The notes under the pieces: model-generated
Databases searched by the model: none
What the model was told of the DNA's origin: nothing
What the model saw: only the letters and a program-made list of their open reading frames with translations
Part shown: piece after piece, positions 28,694 to 36,487 of the stretch
Position numbering within the stretch: the stretch's first letter is position 1
Layout: each line of letters starts with the position of its first letter
Translations under genes and position numbers: made by a program
Source of the DNA: Paractinoplanes deccanensis
GTDB taxonomy: Bacteria; Actinomycetota; Actinomycetes; Mycobacteriales; Micromonosporaceae
Reading direction: 5' to 3'
NCBI RefSeq assembly: GCF_016862115.1
Contig: NZ_BOMI01000066.1
Span: forward strand, 1-64,000
Length of the DNA stretch: 64,000 bases

Positions 28694-29153
28694 CGCGCAG
28701 CACCAGCCCCTCCGCGAAGAGCCCGAACAGCAGGGCCGCCACGGCGGCGCCGATCGCCACGCCCTCCTGGTTGCCGGAGATGAGGGACCAGCGCTGCCAG
28801 CCGCTGAACGGCACGGTCAGGCTCCAGATTCCGAAGGCGACCAGGGCCAGACCGGCGGACACCCACGTGGGTGTGCCGAGCGGCTTGCCGGTCGCCCAGG
28901 CTCCGCCGATGACCAGCAGCGGAGCGACCACGGCCACCACCACGAGGAGCGGGACCGACGGCCTGCTCTGGGGCTGGGCGTGCAGGGCGGTCACGCCGGT
29001 GACGTAGACGGCGAGCGCGTCCCCGGGGATCCACTTCGTCAGGGTGTTCACGAACTGTTGCGTGCCCTGCCGCGACCCCGCCGTCTGCTCCCGCGTGCGG
29101 CGCTCCGGGGGCTTGGGGGTGGGTGGGCGTGATCCAATCTGCCAGGCGCTCAT
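28653..29153 (-). CDS. Small membrane protein convergent with the CHAT gene
   Basis: This 166-residue protein of unknown function has a Pro/Arg-rich N-terminal tail, the motif TLTKWIPGDALAVYVTG (about 38-54), and three or four membrane segments at about 42-58, 67-86, 95-114 and 130-152. A strong GAGGAGGGG ribosome site precedes the ATG. Its 3' end overlaps the CHAT gene tail-to-tail. It could be a pore-forming or regulatory partner of the CHAT module, but only position supports this. The KWIPGDALA stretch is the feature to search with. Confidence 0.7.
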   Translation of the reverse strand: MSAWQIGSRPPTPKPPERRTREQTAGSRQGTQQFVNTLTKWIPGDALAVYVTGVTALHAQPQSRPSVPLLVVVAVVAPLLVIGGAWATGKPLGTPTWVSAGLALVAFGIWSLTVPFSGWQRWSLISGNQEGVAIGAAVAALLFGLFAEGLVLRVTPAAKRATAEGA

Positions 29154-29416
29154 GGAGACCCCTCCTCGCCGGTGAGTAACGGATTTTACGTGTCGCGGCC
29201 CACTTCCGTGCGGACGCGAGCGGGGCGCGGCGAACCGTCCGATATGGTCAGAACGCACTTTCGCCCGGTTTGCGGCGCGGCGCGCGGGTAGCCTTGAACC
29301 CGCCTCGTGATAGGCGATTTCGGTCACACGGGCTTCTGATCTTTGTCGCTGCATCGACGCGCGGCTAGACTAGTTCTCCTATCTGCTTGATAGTAAATGA
29401 ACCGGGGGTAAACGCG

Positions 29417-30058
29417 ATGACTACGGCCGCCCACAAGGCGACGGAGCCGAGTTCACGCCGTCTCACCCAGGGGGAGCGCCCGAGTGACTCACGGCTCCGG
29501 GCCACCGCTGTGCGGGCATCGTCTTCGGACATCGACCGCGACGACATCTGGGGCCGCCTGGTCAAGCCCGGCGCCCACCTGCCCTCGCTGCCGCTCCTCG
29601 AGGCCGACCTCGGCCCGATCCACCTCGACCGCCTGCGCGAGACCGGTCCCATCGTGCTGGTCTTCTTCCGCCACGCGGACTCCGAGCCCTGCAACGCCGC
29701 GCTCGCCGACTACGAGCGCCGCCTCGTGCCGGCCCTGCGCGACACCGACGCCCACCTGGTCGCCGTGAGCCCGCAGGTCCCCGGCCGCCTCGCCGAGATC
29801 AAGCGCCGCCACGACCTGAGCTACTTCGTCGCCTCCGACCCGCGGCACATCCTGATCGACGCGTTCAACCTCGGCTTCCAGGAGCCCGGCGCCGACAAGG
29901 TCCTGGGCGCGCGCCGGTCGGTCCTGCCGTTCCCGGCCGTCGTCGTCGCCGACCGCTCCGGCGTGGTCCGCTACGCGAACATCCGTCCCGACGGCGCCTT
30001 CTACCCCGAGCCCTCCGAGATCCTCGCGGTCGTCAAGTCTCTGGTGAACAACAGGTGA
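29417..30058 (+). CDS. Redoxin / AhpC-TSA-like peroxiredoxin-family protein
   Basis: This 213-residue protein has a non-conserved N-terminal tail of about 55 residues and then a thioredoxin-like redoxin fold: GAHLPSLPLLEADLG, then IVLVFFRHADSEPCNAAL, with the single peroxidatic-type Cys, and later FPAVVVADRSGVVRYANI. It probably reduces peroxides or disulfides in the cytoplasm. The residue before the usual Cys differs from the common T-x-x-C pattern, and no resolving Cys is seen, so a 1-Cys mechanism is likely. GGGGG lies about eight bases upstream of the ATG. It lies beside, but is not clearly part of, the CHAT module. Confidence 0.8.
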   Translation: MTTAAHKATEPSSRRLTQGERPSDSRLRATAVRASSSDIDRDDIWGRLVKPGAHLPSLPLLEADLGPIHLDRLRETGPIVLVFFRHADSEPCNAALADYERRLVPALRDTDAHLVAVSPQVPGRLAEIKRRHDLSYFVASDPRHILIDAFNLGFQEPGADKVLGARRSVLPFPAVVVADRSGVVRYANIRPDGAFYPEPSEILAVVKSLVNNR

Positions 30059-30090
30059 ACCAAGCCTGAGCCCCGGGTATAGCCTTGCGC

Positions 30091-30786
30091 ATGTCCCGAG
30101 ATCAGGAACACGCCCTCGAAGTGCGGCTGGCGGTCGCCGCGGCCGGAACCGTGGTGCTCCTGGTGCCGTTCGCGGTGCTCGCGGCCATGGTCGTCGGCGA
30201 CGTGGACTGGCTGCACCGGATCGACCAGGACGTCTCCGTCACTGTGCACGACTATGCGGTCACCCGGCCCGGCCTGGTCGATTTCATGGCCGCGTGGTGC
30301 CTGGCCTTCGACCCGTGGGTGTGGCGGCTCGGGGCGCTCGCGCTGGTCGTCTGGCTCGTGCGGCGGGGCGCCCGGCCGCTCGCCTGGTGGGTCGCGATCA
30401 CCATGGCGGCCGGCGGCCTGCTCGGCGTAGTGCTGAAGCTGCTCTTCGAAAGGCACCGGCCGTCGTTCCTCGATCCGGTCGCCTCGGCCGTCGGATACTC
30501 CTTCCCCTCCGGGCACGCGCTGAACAACGCCCTCGGCGCCGCGGTCTTCGTGCTGGCGCTGCTGCCGCTGGTGCGCCACCGCCCGCGCGCGCGGCTCGCC
30601 CTGCTGATCGCCGGCGTCGTCATCCCGGCGGTGACCGGCGCCTTCCGGGTCGGCCTCGGCGTCCACTACGTCAGCGACGTGGTCGGCGGCTGGATCTTCG
30701 GCCTCGCCGTGGTCGCCGCGACGACGACCGCCTTTCTGGCGCGCCGCCGTCGCCGCGCGACCCTGGCCGCCGCTATGGCCGAGTGA
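30091..30786 (+). CDS. PAP2-family membrane phosphatase
   Basis: This 231-residue protein has about five to six membrane segments and the three PAP2 motifs: KLLFERHRP (the K-x6-RP form), the FPSGH core, and RVGLGVHYVSDVVGG. The family removes phosphate from lipid phosphates such as phosphatidic acid or undecaprenyl pyrophosphate at the outer face of the membrane. The ATG at 30091 is preferred over a TTG two codons earlier. Its end overlaps the convergent peptidase gene by 14 bases. Confidence 0.9.
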   Translation: MSRDQEHALEVRLAVAAAGTVVLLVPFAVLAAMVVGDVDWLHRIDQDVSVTVHDYAVTRPGLVDFMAAWCLAFDPWVWRLGALALVVWLVRRGARPLAWWVAITMAAGGLLGVVLKLLFERHRPSFLDPVASAVGYSFPSGHALNNALGAAVFVLALLPLVRHRPRARLALLIAGVVIPAVTGAFRVGLGVHYVSDVVGGWIFGLAVVAATTTAFLARRRRRATLAAAMAE

Positions 30787-32785
30787 GCATGCGCCACAGG
30801 AAGCTCGTGGTCAGCGCCCAGACCGTGGCCGCCTGCTCGTTGTCGGCCGCCGCGCCGTGGCCACCCTCCACGTTCTCGTAGTAGAGCGCCTCGTAGCCCT
30901 GCTCGCGCAGCAGCGCCGCCATCTTGCGCGCGTGGGCGGGGTGCACCCGGTCGTCCCGGGTCGAGGTGATGAAGAGGATCGGCGGGTACGGCCGCCCGGG
31001 ACGGACGTTCTGGTACGGCGAGAAGGTGCTCAGGAACGCCCAGTCCGCCGGGTCGTCCGGGTCCCCGTACTCGGCGATCCACGACTTGCCCGCGAGCAGG
31101 CGCGTGTAGCGGCGCAGGTCGAGGATCGGCACCATCGCGACGATCGCGCCGGCCAGCTCCGGATGACGGGTCAGCATCGCGCCCGTCAACAGCCCGCCGT
31201 TGCTGCCGCCCAGCAGGCCCAGCCGCCGGGGCGTGGTGATGCCGCGCGCCACCAGGTCGGCGGCGACCGCGGCGAAGTCCTCGAACGCCCGGACCCGCTT
31301 CTCGCGCAGCGCGGCCTGGTGCCACGCGGGGCCGTACTCGCCGCCCCCGCGGATGTTGGCCAGGACGTACGTGCCGCCGCGCGCCAGCCAGGCCCGGCCG
31401 AACACGCCGCTGTAGGACGGCGTCTGCGAGATCTCGAAACCGCCGTACCCTTCGAGCAGCGCCGGCCCGTCGCCCCCGGGATCGCCCACCACGAAGTACG
31501 GCACGCGCGTGCCGTCCGCCGAGCCGGCGAAGAACTGCCGCACCGTCAGCCCGTCCGCGTCGAAGAACGCCGGCTCCCGCTTGAGCACCTCGGTGCCGCC
31601 GCCGACCGTGCCGAGGCTCAGCGTGGCCGGCTCGAGGAAGCCCTCCGAGGCGATCAGGTACGCGTCGTCGTTGTCCGGGTCGGTGTCGACGATCCAGGTG
31701 CTCGCGAACTCGGCGGCGTCCGTCAGGGGCTGCCGGCGCCACCGCGGCGTGCCCGGGGTGAGCACGTGCACGTGGCTGCGCACGTCGGTCATCGTCACCA
31801 GCAGCAGGTGGTTGCGCGTCCACGTCGACGAGCTCAGCGACGTGCGCTCGTCCGGCCGGAACAGGACGGTCAGCTCCCGGTCGCCGGCCAGAAACCGTAC
31901 GAGATCCGCCGCCAGCAACGCACCCGCCGGATGCGTCACGTCGCCCACCACCCAGGGCGACCGCGGCTGCACGAGCAGCCAGTCCCGGTGCACGCCGAAC
32001 TCCGCGTCCGCCGGAATGCCGATCCGCACCAGCTCGCCCGACCGCAGCACCAGGTAGTTCTCGCTGCGGTAGAAATCGAGGTGCCGGCTGACGAAGTCGC
32101 GCTCGTACCCCGGCGTCGCGTCGTGCCACGCCCGCACCGAGACGTCGTCCGCCCGCCCCTCGAAGATCGTCTCGGCCTCGGCCAGCGGAGTGCCGCGCCG
32201 CCACCGCTTGACCACCCGCGGGTAGCCGGACGACGTCAGCGACCCCGGCCCGAAATCCGTGCCCACCACGACGGTGTCCCGGTCGATCCAGCCGACGTCG
32301 CTCTTCGCCTCCGGCAACACGAACCCGTCCGCGACGAACACCCGCCGCCCCAGATCGAACTCCCGCACCACGACGGCGTCCGCGCCACCCCGCGACAGAC
32401 TGACCAGACAGCGGTCGTACGAGGGCCGCAGCACCTCCACGCCGTCCCACGTCCAGTTCTCGCCCTCGGCCACGTTCAGCGCGTCGACGTCGAGCAGCAC
32501 ATCCCACTCGGGCTCATCCAGCCGAAACTGCTCGGCGGTGGTGCGCCGCCACAGCCCGCGCGGATGGTCGGCGTCCGTCCAGAAGTTGTAGTAGAAGCCG
32601 TCCCCCCGCCACCCCGGAAACGGGATACGTTCCTTGCTGTCGAGAACTTCCCGGATCGCCTCCCGCAACGTCTCCTGACGGCGCAGCGTGCCCAGCGTCT
32701 CCGCGTTACGCTCCGCGACCCAGTGCATGACCTCTGGCGCATCGAGGCCCTCGAGCCACAGGTACGGGTCGTCCAGCGCCCTCAC
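30773..32785 (-). CDS. Prolyl oligopeptidase family (S9) serine peptidase
   Basis: The N-terminus (RALDDPYLWLEGL) is the standard start of S9A peptidases, followed by a seven-bladed propeller region and a C-terminal alpha/beta-hydrolase domain. The catalytic triad is visible as Ser in LGLLGGSNGGLL, Asp in STRDDRVHPAHARKM, and His in EGGHGAA near the end. With the GTG start at 32785 (670 residues; GGAGG upstream) the protein fits the family length. An open frame extends further upstream but does not resemble the family. No signal peptide is seen, so it should be cytoplasmic and degrade short peptides. Confidence 0.9.
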   Translation of the reverse strand: MRALDDPYLWLEGLDAPEVMHWVAERNAETLGTLRRQETLREAIREVLDSKERIPFPGWRGDGFYYNFWTDADHPRGLWRRTTAEQFRLDEPEWDVLLDVDALNVAEGENWTWDGVEVLRPSYDRCLVSLSRGGADAVVVREFDLGRRVFVADGFVLPEAKSDVGWIDRDTVVVGTDFGPGSLTSSGYPRVVKRWRRGTPLAEAETIFEGRADDVSVRAWHDATPGYERDFVSRHLDFYRSENYLVLRSGELVRIGIPADAEFGVHRDWLLVQPRSPWVVGDVTHPAGALLAADLVRFLAGDRELTVLFRPDERTSLSSSTWTRNHLLLVTMTDVRSHVHVLTPGTPRWRRQPLTDAAEFASTWIVDTDPDNDDAYLIASEGFLEPATLSLGTVGGGTEVLKREPAFFDADGLTVRQFFAGSADGTRVPYFVVGDPGGDGPALLEGYGGFEISQTPSYSGVFGRAWLARGGTYVLANIRGGGEYGPAWHQAALREKRVRAFEDFAAVAADLVARGITTPRRLGLLGGSNGGLLTGAMLTRHPELAGAIVAMVPILDLRRYTRLLAGKSWIAEYGDPDDPADWAFLSTFSPYQNVRPGRPYPPILFITSTRDDRVHPAHARKMAALLREQGYEALYYENVEGGHGAAADNEQAATVWALTTSFLWRMLTRP

Positions 32786-32858
32786 CCCTCTCGCCCTCCG
32801 TTCGACAATCCCACGCCACCGCACGATCCCGCCACGGCACGGGCGGGCTCGCACCCGG

Positions 32859-33032
32859 ACCCGACCGCTCACCGATCCGATGGAACCGCGGTAACAGGGC
32901 GTCGATCGCCTCGGCGTCTCGGCCAAGATCGTGCATGCGCGATCCGCTGGTAGGCGATCGCCCTGGGCCGGTCGCTTGGCCCAGGGCCTCGGAGCGGCGG
33001 CCGGCCAGGCGGAGATCGACCGAGCTGTCCAT
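32859..33032 (-). pseudogene. Possible relic of a TPR-containing gene
   Basis: A 58-codon minus-strand stretch reads LAGRRSEALGQA and then LGRDAEAIDALL, two fragments resembling helices of tetratricopeptide repeats (LAxxGRxxEA). The segment between them has lost the pattern, and there is no ribosome site or family-like start. It sits in a 340-bp gap without an intact gene, next to another relic. The call is tentative. Confidence 0.25.
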
Positions 33033-33126
33033 TGTGGTCTCGCTGAGCGGACTGGTCTGTCGGATCACCGTTGGTACCGGCAGAGCGAACCGCCCTAGCG
33101 TAGAGGTCGGCGCATGCTTGAGATGA

Positions 33127-33390
33127 TCAGCCGGTGACGTCGAAGATCGGGCGGCCCTTCGCGCGCAGGTGCCGGAGCGCCTCGAGAATCGAGTGACAGT
33201 CGGCGAGCGCGTTGTGTGTGGACTCGGCCGGGCCCGGGCGTCCCAGCGTGGCGGCCAGGCTGCCGGCGGCCGCGCCGTCGCGGAACTTCAGGAAGTCGTC
33301 GAGGGCGTCTGCGAAGCCGACGCCGCGTTCGGTCGCCTCCCGCTCGGTGATGCCGGTGAGCTCCTGGAAGTAGGCGCCCCGGGCGAACGG
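33127..33390 (-). pseudogene. C-terminal fragment of a DnaQ-like 3'-5' exonuclease
   Basis: The 87-codon stretch reads RGAYFQELTGITEREA, then FADALDDFLKF, and later STHNALADCHSILEALRHL before a TGA stop. The H-x-A-L-x-D pattern is the last exonuclease motif (Exo III) of DnaQ/RNase T-type enzymes, and the earlier part fits the segment after the first motifs. The N-terminal half with the DEDD metal residues is missing, and there is no start codon. The fragment begins immediately after the DoxX stop codon and in the same frame, which marks a deletion or recombination junction. Confidence 0.6.
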
Positions 33391-33792
33391 CTACGGACGC
33401 GGCGGCGTGGCGAGCCGGGCGAGGGCGAGGGCGCCGGCCAGGAGGCCGAAGTCGCGGAGCGCCACGTCGTAATAGGAGCCGAGGATCAGCAGGTTGACGA
33501 TGATGCCGGCCAGCCACGCCGCGACGACCAGGGCGCCCCAGCGCGGCCGGAGGGCGACCAGCAGGCCGGCGGCGATCTCGATGACGCCGACGGCGTACAT
33601 GGCCTGCTGTGCTGTGCCGGGGACGAGGCCGTCGATCCAGGGAGCCAGGTAGCCGGGCCAGTCGGTCAGCAGGTTGAAGAACTTGTCCAGGCCGAACGCG
33701 ACGGGCGCGACGGTGAAGGCGGTGCGCAGGAGCAGGAACGCATGGTGGGCCGGGGTGCTGTGGCGGACCCGGGCGAACGCTGTGGTGGTCAT
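33391..33792 (-). CDS. DoxX-family membrane protein
   Basis: This 133-residue protein has four membrane segments. The conserved stretch LRTAFTVAPVAFGLDKFF near residues 22-39 and a second half with GVIEIAAGLLVAL fit the DoxX/DUF417-like family, linked in some bacteria to redox or thiol stress. It is divergent from an ArsR-like regulator gene with conserved cysteines, and the 93 bp between them holds two inverted repeats. That strongly suggests the regulator controls it. Its stop codon is followed directly by the exonuclease fragment, so the 3' end may have been reshaped. Confidence 0.82.
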   Translation of the reverse strand: MTTTAFARVRHSTPAHHAFLLLRTAFTVAPVAFGLDKFFNLLTDWPGYLAPWIDGLVPGTAQQAMYAVGVIEIAAGLLVALRPRWGALVVAAWLAGIIVNLLILGSYYDVALRDFGLLAGALALARLATPPRP

Positions 33793-33800
33793 CGGACCTC

Positions 33801-33877
33801 CTCTAAAGTACGTCTATACGACTTTTAGAGAACGTAGGACCGTGGCGGTTCTAAAGTCAACGCCTGCGTCCTTTAGA
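33801..33877. promoter_or_regulatory. Paired inverted-repeat operators between DoxX and the regulator gene
   Basis: Four related half-sites occur: CTCTAAAGT and ACTTTTAGAG form one inverted repeat (33801-33830), and TCTAAAG and CTTTAGA form a second (33850-33877). The outer half of the first lies at the DoxX start, and the second lies just before the regulator start. This spacing fits autoregulation plus control of DoxX. The AT-rich blocks stand out from the GC-rich surroundings. Confidence 0.7.
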
Positions 33878-33885
33878 GTGGCGGA

Positions 33886-34548
33886 ATGGCACAGCCGAGC
33901 CGGGACGAGCGGATCGCCTCCGTGGCGGCCCTCGACGACGCGATGAGTCAGGCGGTGTTCGACTTCGTGTCGGCGGCGGCCGCTCCGGTCTCTCGCGACG
34001 CCACGGCGGAAGCGCTCGGCGTCAGCCGCCGGATCGCCGCCGCCCACCTGGACAAGCTCGCCGGGCACGGACTGCTGGCGGTCGAGTTCCGCCGGCTGCA
34101 CGACCGCACGGGTCCGGGCGCGGGTCGTCCGGCGAAGCTGTACGGCCGCGCCGCCGTCGAGATCGCGGTGTCGGTGCCCGATCGCCGCTACGAACTGGCG
34201 GCGACCCTGCTGGCGTCCGCCGTCACCGAGGCGATCGACACCGCCGCCGACGTCGGCGAGGTGGTGCGCCGCACCGCCTACGACGCCGGCCGGGCGATCA
34301 CCGCGGACTCCGGTGACCTGCTCGGCACGCTCGTGGAGACCGGCTACGAGCCGCACGCGGACGGCACCGCGCTCGTCCTCGCCAACTGCCCGTTCCACCG
34401 GCTGGCCCGCCGGCACACGGCCCTGGTCTGCGACCTCAACCTGCACCTGCTGAACGGCATGACGGACGGCGCGGGCGCCCCGTACCGTCCCGTCCTCGAC
34501 CCCGGCCCGGGGCGCTGCTGCGTCCGCCTCGACCACGGCCGGGGGTAG
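33886..34548 (+). CDS. ArsR-like winged-helix regulator with SufR-type cysteines
   Basis: This 220-residue protein has an N-terminal winged helix (VSRDATAEALGVSRRIAAAHLDKLAGHGLL, about 35-64) and a C-terminal domain with Cys 168 (ANCPFH), Cys 182 (LVCDLN) and a Cys pair at 211-212. The spacing resembles the cluster-binding cysteines of SufR-type regulators, so an iron-sulfur or thiol redox sensor is plausible but unproven. No suf genes are nearby. It is divergent from the DoxX gene, with inverted repeats between them, so it probably represses DoxX and itself. Confidence 0.8.
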   Translation: MAQPSRDERIASVAALDDAMSQAVFDFVSAAAAPVSRDATAEALGVSRRIAAAHLDKLAGHGLLAVEFRRLHDRTGPGAGRPAKLYGRAAVEIAVSVPDRRYELAATLLASAVTEAIDTAADVGEVVRRTAYDAGRAITADSGDLLGTLVETGYEPHADGTALVLANCPFHRLARRHTALVCDLNLHLLNGMTDGAGAPYRPVLDPGPGRCCVRLDHGRG

Positions 34549-34554
34549 TGGAGG

Positions 34555-35121
34555 TCACGTCTGGCGACGCCGGTGCAGCAGTGAGGCAACCTCGATCCGG
34601 AACGGGAACGGCTCGTCCGACGCGAGCTCCTGGTCGGGGCCCACGACGGTGATGGTGACGTAGCGGCCGCCGGTCAGCCGCTGCAAGTGGAGCTCGACCG
34701 AGTCGTGCGGCTGCTCGACGCGCAGATACCAGCCGATGCCGGCAGCCGCATAAAGTTGCGGCTTGAGCAGTCGATCCGTGCCGGCGTTGCTGGGCGAGAC
34801 CACTTCGACGACGAGTTTCGCCTCGCCGGCCTCGACCGTGACCCCCACGTCGTCGGTGTCCGCGACGACGATGTCCGGCTGGAGGACGCGCCCGGTGGCG
34901 AGCCGCAAGTTGACGTCCTGGAGCGCCAGCAGCCCTGCCCGCTCGGCCGCGTCATCGAGTCTCTTGGTAAGGAGGAACGCGATGCGCTGATGGCGCTTGC
35001 TCGGTGCCGGGCTCACCAACAGGCTCCCATCGACCAGCTCGACCCTGTTGGGGGTCTCGCCGAGCGCGAAGTATTCGTCCTCGCTCCACGGTTCCGGGTG
35101 CTCCAGCAGTGCCACGCTCAT
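34555..35121 (-). CDS. Uma2-family (DUF820) restriction-endonuclease-like protein
   Basis: This 188-residue protein shows the Uma2 pattern: NRVELVDGSLLVSPAPSKRHQ near the start, then the nuclease-like core LQPDIVVAD and AKLVVEVVSPSN with Asp and Glu in PD-(D/E)XK positions, and later KPQLYAAAGIGWYL. Such genes are abundant in actinomycetes and cyanobacteria; their function is unknown, and a nuclease role is predicted from fold only. It converges with the regulator gene with a 6-bp gap. Confidence 0.88.
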   Translation of the reverse strand: MSVALLEHPEPWSEDEYFALGETPNRVELVDGSLLVSPAPSKRHQRIAFLLTKRLDDAAERAGLLALQDVNLRLATGRVLQPDIVVADTDDVGVTVEAGEAKLVVEVVSPSNAGTDRLLKPQLYAAAGIGWYLRVEQPHDSVELHLQRLTGGRYVTITVVGPDQELASDEPFPFRIEVASLLHRRRQT

Positions 35122-35297
35122 CGGTTCGCCTCACCTCTCGGCGGCAGATGCCTCAAGCGTGCCATGCCCAGCCCCGCGCGGACGACAGCAACCGGCGCGA
35201 CCCACGTCAGTGACCTGCCGCCGCTCGAGGCGTCGGACCCGGATTGGGTTGTCACGGAGCATCTTGTCATACGACCGCAGGAATGCCAACCACGCGA
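35122..35297. other. Gap with a short unassigned coding-like fragment
   Basis: On the minus strand, the frame reading VAWLAFLRSYDKMLRDNP (near 35225-35285) has protein-like composition, but no start of its own and no family I recognise. It may be a gene remnant or a chance frame. Confidence 0.2.
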
Positions 35298-35822
35298 CTA
35301 CAGGGTGACCCAGTAGCGCCGGACGGTTTTGCCGTCGGTGGTGCGGACGTCCTCGAGGACGCCGCCGGCTGATTCGATGGTGCGGGCCGACGCCTCGTTG
35401 GCCGGGTCGCAGGTGATCAGGACGCGGTCGAGGCCGAGCGTGCGGGCCTCGTCGAGCATGCGGGCCAGGGCCCATGTGGCGAGGCCGCGGCGGCGGGCGG
35501 ACGGGCGGATGCCGTAGCCGATGTGGCCGCCGTAGTTGAGCAGGCCGTCGTTCAGGGTATGGCGCAGGGCGATGGAGCCCAGGTAGCGGTCGTCCTCGAC
35601 GATCCAGCGGTACGTGCAGTGCACCCAGTCGTCCGCGACCGGCGCCGCCGGGTCCTCCTCGGCGTGCAGCCGGGCCACCCAGGTGGCGAAGCCCGCCTCG
35701 GTGTCGACGTCGTCCGTGGGGCGGTAGCCGGCGCCGTCCTGGTGGACGCCGCGGCCCCACTCGTCGCGGGACTCGAGCCAGGACGTGCGCAGGCGGGTGG
35801 TGGGTGCGATCAGCTCGGGCAT
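35298..35822 (-). CDS. GNAT-family N-acetyltransferase
   Basis: This 174-residue protein has the GNAT pattern. The central strands GSIALRHTLN and GGHIGYGIRPSARRRGLATWAL contain the acetyl-CoA pyrophosphate loop (RRRGLA). The late motif is LITCDPANEASARTIESAGG. The substrate is unknown. No partner gene is obvious; the DUF305 gene lies upstream with a 14-bp gap and the same orientation, so co-transcription is possible. Confidence 0.87.
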   Translation of the reverse strand: MPELIAPTTRLRTSWLESRDEWGRGVHQDGAGYRPTDDVDTEAGFATWVARLHAEEDPAAPVADDWVHCTYRWIVEDDRYLGSIALRHTLNDGLLNYGGHIGYGIRPSARRRGLATWALARMLDEARTLGLDRVLITCDPANEASARTIESAGGVLEDVRTTDGKTVRRYWVTL

Positions 35823-35836
35823 GGCCCGACCCTAGG

Positions 35837-36487
35837 TCACGGCTCGGCGGCGACGGCCAGCAGGCGCTGGATCTGGGCCTGGCGGCGGATGGTGACGGTC
35901 TCGGCGAACGACTTGACCGGGGGGTACGCGCCGCCGGCGGACTCCATGCGGGCCGTCTCGACCACGTTTCCGAGGTGGCCGAGGAGCAGGCTGACCGCCG
36001 TACGGTCGAAGGTCTCGCCGGTGGCCGCCCGCAGCTCGCCGATGTCGGAGGGCCGCAGCATGTGCAGCTCGCCGTGCCCCTCGTGGGAGCCGGTCGGGGC
36101 GGTGAGCGGCCGGCTCCAGCCGGTCAGCCAGCGCTGCATCGTGCCCAGCTCCTCGCGCCACTGGGCGGCCAGCTCGGCCGCGAGGGCGCGCACGCGCGGG
36201 TCGGTGGCCCGTTCCGTGGCGAGCGCGACGACCTGCGAGCCCTCGGCGATCTGGGCGATCCCCATCTGGAGGTACATGACATCGGTGCCGTTGAAGGAGG
36301 TGGCGTTGAAAGAGGTGGCGCTGGAGGAGGTGCCGGTGGAGGCGGTGCCGGTGGAGGAGGTGGCGTTGGGGGAGGTGCCGGTGGAGGCGGGCGCGGGCGC
36401 CGGAGTGCCGGTCTCCGGCTGCGAGCCGCAGCCGGAGACCAGCAGGATCAGGACCAGCGCGGCCCGGACGGCTAGTTTCGCGTCCAC
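35837..36487 (-). CDS. DUF305-like lipoprotein with degenerate metal motifs
   Basis: This 216-residue protein has a signal peptide ending in the lipobox LVSGC, so it should be a surface lipoprotein. A Ser/Thr/Asn-rich linker made of GTSSSAT-like repeats follows, then a DUF305 (ferritin-like) domain. The two His-His motifs usual in DUF305 are lost: MYLQMGIAQI and LLLGHLGNVV stand where MxxHHxxA is expected. An SHEGHGELHM segment keeps several histidines. The GTG start lies inside the end of the LPMO gene (16-base overlap), so the two are translationally coupled. A role in metal supply to the copper-dependent LPMO is a possible inference. Confidence 0.65.
   Translation of the reverse strand: MDAKLAVRAALVLILLVSGCGSQPETGTPAPAPASTGTSPNATSSTGTASTGTSSSATSFNATSFNGTDVMYLQMGIAQIAEGSQVVALATERATDPRVRALAAELAAQWREELGTMQRWLTGWSRPLTAPTGSHEGHGELHMLRPSDIGELRAATGETFDRTAVSLLLGHLGNVVETARMESAGGAYPPVKSFAETVTIRRQAQIQRLLAVAAEP

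Noticed and set aside
35131..35297. Possible gene fragment VAWLAFLRSYDKMLRD on the minus strand
   Set aside because: Too short, no start of its own and no family recognised, so noted only as part of the gap.
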